Of a stretch of 18,086 bases of DNA, positions 14,696 to 18,086 are shown in pieces. The stretch is from DATLZU01 sp035573855 (GTDB lineage Bacteria; Nitrospirota; Nitrospiria; Nitrospirales; Nitrospiraceae), in the NCBI GenBank assembly GCA_035573855.1, contig DATLZU010000023.1:1-18086 (forward strand), written 5' to 3'. The notes under the pieces are model-generated. The model was not told the origin of the DNA and ran no database searches. It saw nothing but the letters and a program-made list of their open reading frames with translations. Position 1 is the first letter of the stretch, and every line of letters begins with the position of its first letter. The position numbers were made by a program, and so were the translations under genes.

Positions 14696-15823
14696 TCATT
14701 CGCCTTTCTTGTCCGTCGCGGGGGGCGCCGTCCACACGACCTTCTCCTCCTTGTCGCGCAGCATCAAGGCAGGGGATCCCTCGGGATCCAGAAACAGGCT
14801 GGCGCGGTGCTTATGTTTCTCGTCCAGCAGGTCCAATGCCATTTCCTTGTTTTCCCGGAGACCTAAGAACGCGCTGTGCTTGCCTTTCTTGCTACTGATC
14901 AGCAGGCTCGGCCGGTCTTCTCCCTCCAAGCTCAGGAAGAGGCCGTCCTCTCCGGTCTTATCGATGAGCGAGAGCAGAGGGCGGTCCCGCAGGATCAGAC
15001 TGGGACGGTCGGCTTCGTCCAGACTCAAGCCTGCGCGCAATGCGTCCTTTTTGTCATACAGCGCCAAGATCGGTTCTTCCTTTTTCGGCAGGGGCTGCAC
15101 AGCCATCGTCATTAGCCGGTGGCCGTCTTTGTCTTTCAGCGCGATGCGCGGCGCGCCTTCCTCGGCCAGTTCCACCCGAAGCCGCGGATGGTTCTCTTGG
15201 TCGATCAGGTCCAGCCCATCCAGCGCGAGGCTCGTCCGGACCTTTCCGTCCTTGTACAACATGAGGTGCGCTTTCTCTGGAGCGGTGGCGAGGACGGCGT
15301 TGGTCTGCCCTTTCTGATCTTCCAGGAACAGCCGGGGATTCCCGTCCACAAACAGCAGCGTCGCGACGCCCTTGCCTTCCTTGCCGGTCAAGCGCAAGTC
15401 CGGCCACCCTTGATCGCTCAGTCCGAAGCCCGCCGTCGGCGCGCCCTCCTTGTCCATCGTCAAGTCCAGTCGGGGCTGGCCCTTGCTGAGAAGCGCCAGC
15501 CGGATGCGGGGGCTTCCGTCTCTGGCGTTCAAGCGGAGGTCGGGTTGCCCCTCCTCGGTCAGGGCCAAGCTCGCGACGGACATCCCGTCCCTGTTGACGA
15601 GATCCAGGCGCGGCGCGCCCCTGTCGGAGACGGCGAGCTGCGCGCGAGGCGTGCCTTCCTTGTCTACCAGGATGAACTGTTCGGCGATCACGACCCGCTG
15701 GCGCGGGGCCAGTTCCTGAGCGACGACAGGGTCCGCCGACAGGAATCGGTTTCCGATCGTGCCGCCGAGAAAGCCCGCCGCTAACGCCAGAACGACCACG
15801 ATTCCGTACGCATGCTTAAACAT
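14696..15823 (-). CDS. Membrane-anchored protein of tandem 23-residue repeats
   Basis: The first 30 residues hold a hydrophobic segment (YGIVVVLALAAGFLGGTIG) that is either an N-terminal membrane anchor or a signal peptide. From about residue 48 to 365 the protein is roughly thirteen repeats of 22-24 residues. The pattern is P-x-L-x-L then an acidic/Gly turn (DKEG, DKDG), then x-A-x-L-x-L and a Gly-containing turn. Units start at P71, P94, P117, P141 and P163, then P225, P251, P274, P305, M328 and P351. Regular short strands and turns suggest a beta-solenoid or stacked beta-sheet. Related sequences occur in bacteria as uncharacterised proteins; no function is established to my knowledge. The start has AGGAGG six bases upstream. 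It lies 111 bases after an MscS gene on the same strand. Confidence 0.85.
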   Translation of the reverse strand: MFKHAYGIVVVLALAAGFLGGTIGNRFLSADPVVAQELAPRQRVVIAEQFILVDKEGTPRAQLAVSDRGAPRLDLVNRDGMSVASLALTEEGQPDLRLNARDGSPRIRLALLSKGQPRLDLTMDKEGAPTAGFGLSDQGWPDLRLTGKEGKGVATLLFVDGNPRLFLEDQKGQTNAVLATAPEKAHLMLYKDGKVRTSLALDGLDLIDQENHPRLRVELAEEGAPRIALKDKDGHRLMTMAVQPLPKKEEPILALYDKKDALRAGLSLDEADRPSLILRDRPLLSLIDKTGEDGLFLSLEGEDRPSLLISSKKGKHSAFLGLRENKEMALDLLDEKHKHRASLFLDPEGSPALMLRDKEEKVVWTAPPATDKKGE

Positions 15824-15934
15824 ACCACCCTCCTATGCGCTCTTGTTGCAGACCACGTCCCGTGTTTGCGAATCCATCGGGTCCGAATGGACCGGGGCGG
15901 CGCCGATTGTACCGCATTGGCAGAGCAGCGAGCA

Positions 15935-16861
15935 TCAGGCGTTGACCGGGATGTCGGCGGGCAGGACCTGCACCTTGAAAGGACCGCTGGCCTCGCCGAC
16001 GTAGAGGGACCGATGGGGAAAGGGAATTTCGATCCGCTGCGCGTCGAACGCGAGTTTCAGGCGCCGGCGGTATTCGCGTCCCACGTTCCATTGTTCTAAT
16101 GGCCGCGTTTTGATGCGGATCCGAATGACAATGGCCGAGTCGGCGAAATTCTCCACGCCGATGATCTCGATCGGCGAGACAAATTTGTCGCGAAAGTTCG
16201 GATCGTTCTGCAGGTCCTCGCCGACCTGCCGCATGACTTCCATCACTCGGTCGGGATGTTCCTTGTAGGCCACGCCCATGTCGAGGACGAAGGCCGACCA
16301 CTCTTTCGTCATGTTCGACAGCGTTGTGATGGCGCCGTTCGGAAAAATATGGACGACGCCGGAGAAATCGCGAAGCGTGATGGTTCTGAACGTGATGGCT
16401 TCCACCAACCCCCCGGTACCGTTGATCACGGCGACGTCGCCCAGCCGGATCTGATCTTCCAGAATGAGGAAGAATCCGCTGATCAGGTCGCGAATGAGAT
16501 TCTGCGCGCCGAAGCCGACCGCCAGCCCGATGATGCCGGCGCCGGCGAGGATCGGCCTGATATCCAGTCCGATCTGATGAAGCACTTCGATGATCATGAT
16601 TGCCCAGATCACCGCCGACGCGATGGTCCTGAGAATGCCCGTCAGGGTAGCCGCCCGCTTCCTGGCGGTCCCAGGAACCTGCTCGCCGGGTTCGTTCGCC
16701 AGGATGATCACCCGTTCCAACTGCTGAAGCCCGAGCCTCAGGAATCGAAGGCCGAGATACCCGATGACCAGAATCAATGCGATGCGTAAGCCTGCTTCGC
16801 CCGCTTTCTCGACAACGGTCAAAAGCCACGGAACGACGTTCTCGAAGGACAATTCCGCCAT
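15935..16861 (-). CDS. MscS-family mechanosensitive channel (third paralog)
   Basis: This 308-residue inner-membrane channel is of the small MscS type. Helices lie at about 25-45 and 72-95. The pore helix at about 102-134 reads ILAGAGIIGLAVGFGAQNLI then RDLISGFF, followed by the beta domain (IRLGDVAVINGTGGLVEAIT, then FPNGAITTLSNMTKEWS). The alpha/beta cage runs to IEIPFPHRSLYVG. The loop at the base of the pore reads LILEDQIRLGD in place of the more common RPFxxGD, a pattern seen in the YbiO/YbdG-like branches. GGGAGG lies about nine bases before the ATG. It lies between an outer-membrane barrel gene upstream (47-base gap) and the 23-residue repeat protein downstream, so it probably sits within one leftward transcript. 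Confidence 0.93.
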   Translation of the reverse strand: MAELSFENVVPWLLTVVEKAGEAGLRIALILVIGYLGLRFLRLGLQQLERVIILANEPGEQVPGTARKRAATLTGILRTIASAVIWAIMIIEVLHQIGLDIRPILAGAGIIGLAVGFGAQNLIRDLISGFFLILEDQIRLGDVAVINGTGGLVEAITFRTITLRDFSGVVHIFPNGAITTLSNMTKEWSAFVLDMGVAYKEHPDRVMEVMRQVGEDLQNDPNFRDKFVSPIEIIGVENFADSAIVIRIRIKTRPLEQWNVGREYRRRLKLAFDAQRIEIPFPHRSLYVGEASGPFKVQVLPADIPVNA

Positions 16862-16908
16862 GGTACGAGCCTCCCTGCTGAATGTGAAATGGATGGTGGA
16901 TCGACCGG

Positions 16909-17937
16909 TCAGAATTCGCGGATGATCCGGAAGCCGACGGCCGGCAGCGTGAAGTCACGCGTCAAACGCACGCCGACTCCGGCCTGGACCATCCAGTACT
17001 TGCTCACCTCGTAATGCACCTGCGGCATCACCAGCAAGGCGGCGTGGCCGCCGACGACCTGCCCGAAGTTCGTCTCGATCCCGGCGACGAGCCGGTCGGT
17101 CACGTCCGCGAAGAGCGTCACGTTGCTGAGCAGCTCGGCGTTCGTGCCGCCGGCCGCGCGGCCGAGTTCAAAACGGGGCCCGAACATGCCAAACAGGCTC
17201 CACGTGTCATCCAAACGGTAACCGGCCAGGTACAGCCACGTGGTCGTCCAGATGTGGGGATCCAGATCATACTGCAGGATCGTTTGGGCGCCGTGAATGT
17301 ACCGGTTTCGCCACGCCGTCCCGAAGGTGACTTGCCCCGCCGCCTTGTAGGCTTCGACCCGGGCGTTTTCTATCGGCAGTTCCACTTCGAGCGCGATCCC
17401 CTCCGTCAGCACGAACTCGATCTCCGGCGCCCACTCGAAGCCCTGCGTATCGGGACTCCGGCGCACCAGGCCCAGCGGATCGGGTACCTCGTCCACCCTG
17501 CGCGTTTTGCGGGAGAGGGGGACCAGACCCAGCGTATTGAATTCCGCCTCGCCTCGCGTGGCGCCGAGCGGCCGGACCAGATCGAACACCATCGGCTCCG
17601 GAATACGGGGGCCCTTTTCTTCTCCCGACACCCGCTCGATGGTCTCTGGTTCGCGCGTGTCCTCCGGCCACAGGACCCATCTTTGCTGCAGATCGCCAAG
17701 CCATGTGTCTGTAGGCGGAAGGCTGACGGCGAAGCGGCCGTCCGCCGAACGCGTGGTCCCGGGAATCGATGGGAGCCACGGCAGGCGTTCAGGTCCAACG
17801 ACTTCGGCCTGGAGTTGCCCGACTTGAGCTGCCAAGAGGCAAAGCCAGGCCACGGCTATGATGGGCCTCGACGTTCCTCGGAGCAATCTGTCGGTGACAG
17901 GGACCGCCGAACTGTGGAGCGACCGCATGACCGGCAT
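16909..17937 (-). CDS. Putative outer-membrane beta-barrel protein
   Basis: The 342-residue exported protein is of unknown specificity. A hydrophobic stretch at residues 26-44 (IIAVAWLCLLAAQVGQLQA) is a signal peptide with a long basic N-region; cleavage is likely before EVV. Residues 45-165 are Pro-rich and hydrophilic. From about 166 to 342 the protein shows alternating amphipathic strands (FEWAPEIEFVLTEGIALEVE, WTTTWLYLAGYRLDDTWSLF, LVAGIETNFGQVVGG) and ends RIIREF, with the terminal Phe expected of a barrel. It resembles general transporter-like barrel proteins without a clear family name. The start at 17937 directly follows the upstream stop (TAAATG), suggesting reinitiation; ATG 17928 is a possible alternative. 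It lies 47 bases ahead of an MscS gene on the same strand. Confidence 0.72.
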   Translation of the reverse strand: MPVMRSLHSSAVPVTDRLLRGTSRPIIAVAWLCLLAAQVGQLQAEVVGPERLPWLPSIPGTTRSADGRFAVSLPPTDTWLGDLQQRWVLWPEDTREPETIERVSGEEKGPRIPEPMVFDLVRPLGATRGEAEFNTLGLVPLSRKTRRVDEVPDPLGLVRRSPDTQGFEWAPEIEFVLTEGIALEVELPIENARVEAYKAAGQVTFGTAWRNRYIHGAQTILQYDLDPHIWTTTWLYLAGYRLDDTWSLFGMFGPRFELGRAAGGTNAELLSNVTLFADVTDRLVAGIETNFGQVVGGHAALLVMPQVHYEVSKYWMVQAGVGVRLTRDFTLPAVGFRIIREF

Positions 17938-18086
17938 TTACGGCGCCTGCAAGATGTCGGTGGTGCGGAAGGTGAAGAAAAAGAGGACCGTGTACTGATT
18001 GTAGTACGCGTTACCCGTGGTCCAGGGGGTGGACCGGACGAACCGGCCGGTGGCGGTCTCATAGATGTCCAGGTACAGCCGCGCGT
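17938..18086 (-). CDS. Unidentified protein, C-terminal fragment (5' end outside window)
   Basis: Only the last 48 residues are visible, ending in TAA at 17938-17940. They read from ARLYLDIYETATGRFVRSTP through to FRTTDILQAP. The frame is open to the window edge. The central part has a strong aromatic stretch (AYYNQYTVLFFFTF) that could be a beta-strand or membrane-associated segment. No family is recognisable from so little. It directly precedes the beta-barrel gene with no spacing, so the two are probably co-transcribed. Confidence 0.6.
   Translation of the reverse strand, partial: ARLYLDIYETATGRFVRSTPWTTGNAYYNQYTVLFFFTFRTTDILQAP

Overview
The window looks like about 18 kb of chromosome from a GC-rich Gram-negative (diderm) bacterium. 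Three genes encode outer-membrane beta-barrels, several products carry export signals, and ribosome binding sites are of the GGAGG type. The mix of MscS channels, an alginate-export-type porin, a BBP2-type porin and small conserved orphans would suit a Nitrospira-like lineage. That assignment is an impression from gene content, not a demonstrated fact.

Region 1 (1-870) is a scarred, visibly AT-richer patch. The 3' part of an IS5-type transposase, carrying an unusual five-copy heptanucleotide repeat, abuts the remains of a TPR-like gene. That gene has lost its 5' end, has an in-frame TAG, and was hit near its 3' end by a small 172-bp element. This element has 18-bp terminal inverted repeats and a perfect 10-bp target-site duplication. 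Removing it and one repeat copy restores a sensible C-terminus. Region 2 (870-2290) holds a secreted Pro/Tyr-rich protein, a 61-residue orphan and a REP-like GC-rich hairpin repeat. Region 3 (2295-4939, + strand) holds DNA polymerase IV (dinB), a NUDIX hydrolase, a 409-bp gap rich in inverted and direct repeats, and an exported SlyD-like FKBP isomerase.

Region 4 (4965-8698, - strand) reads from right to left: a CPA-type cation/proton antiporter, a tandem ACT-domain protein, nicotinamidase (pncA) and nicotinate phosphoribosyltransferase (pncB). pncA and pncB overlap by ATGA and together convert nicotinamide to nicotinate mononucleotide for NAD salvage. Region 5 (8954-14569, + strand) holds two consecutive MscS-family channels. 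The second overlaps a BBP2-type outer-membrane porin by ATGA, and an alginate-export-type barrel with a Pro/Glu-rich coiled-coil N-terminus follows. Region 6 (14696-18086, - strand) reads from right to left: the 3' end of an unidentified gene, another outer-membrane beta-barrel protein, a third MscS channel, and an inner-membrane-anchored protein made of about thirteen 23-residue repeats.

The most notable functional theme is in regions 5 and 6. Three different MscS-type inner-membrane channels and three outer-membrane barrels lie within 9 kb in two convergent clusters, beside a cation/proton antiporter. This could be a two-membrane osmotic or ion-release module, but that reading is inference from gene order. 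The most clearly demonstrable DNA-level find is the small transposable element at 674-845.
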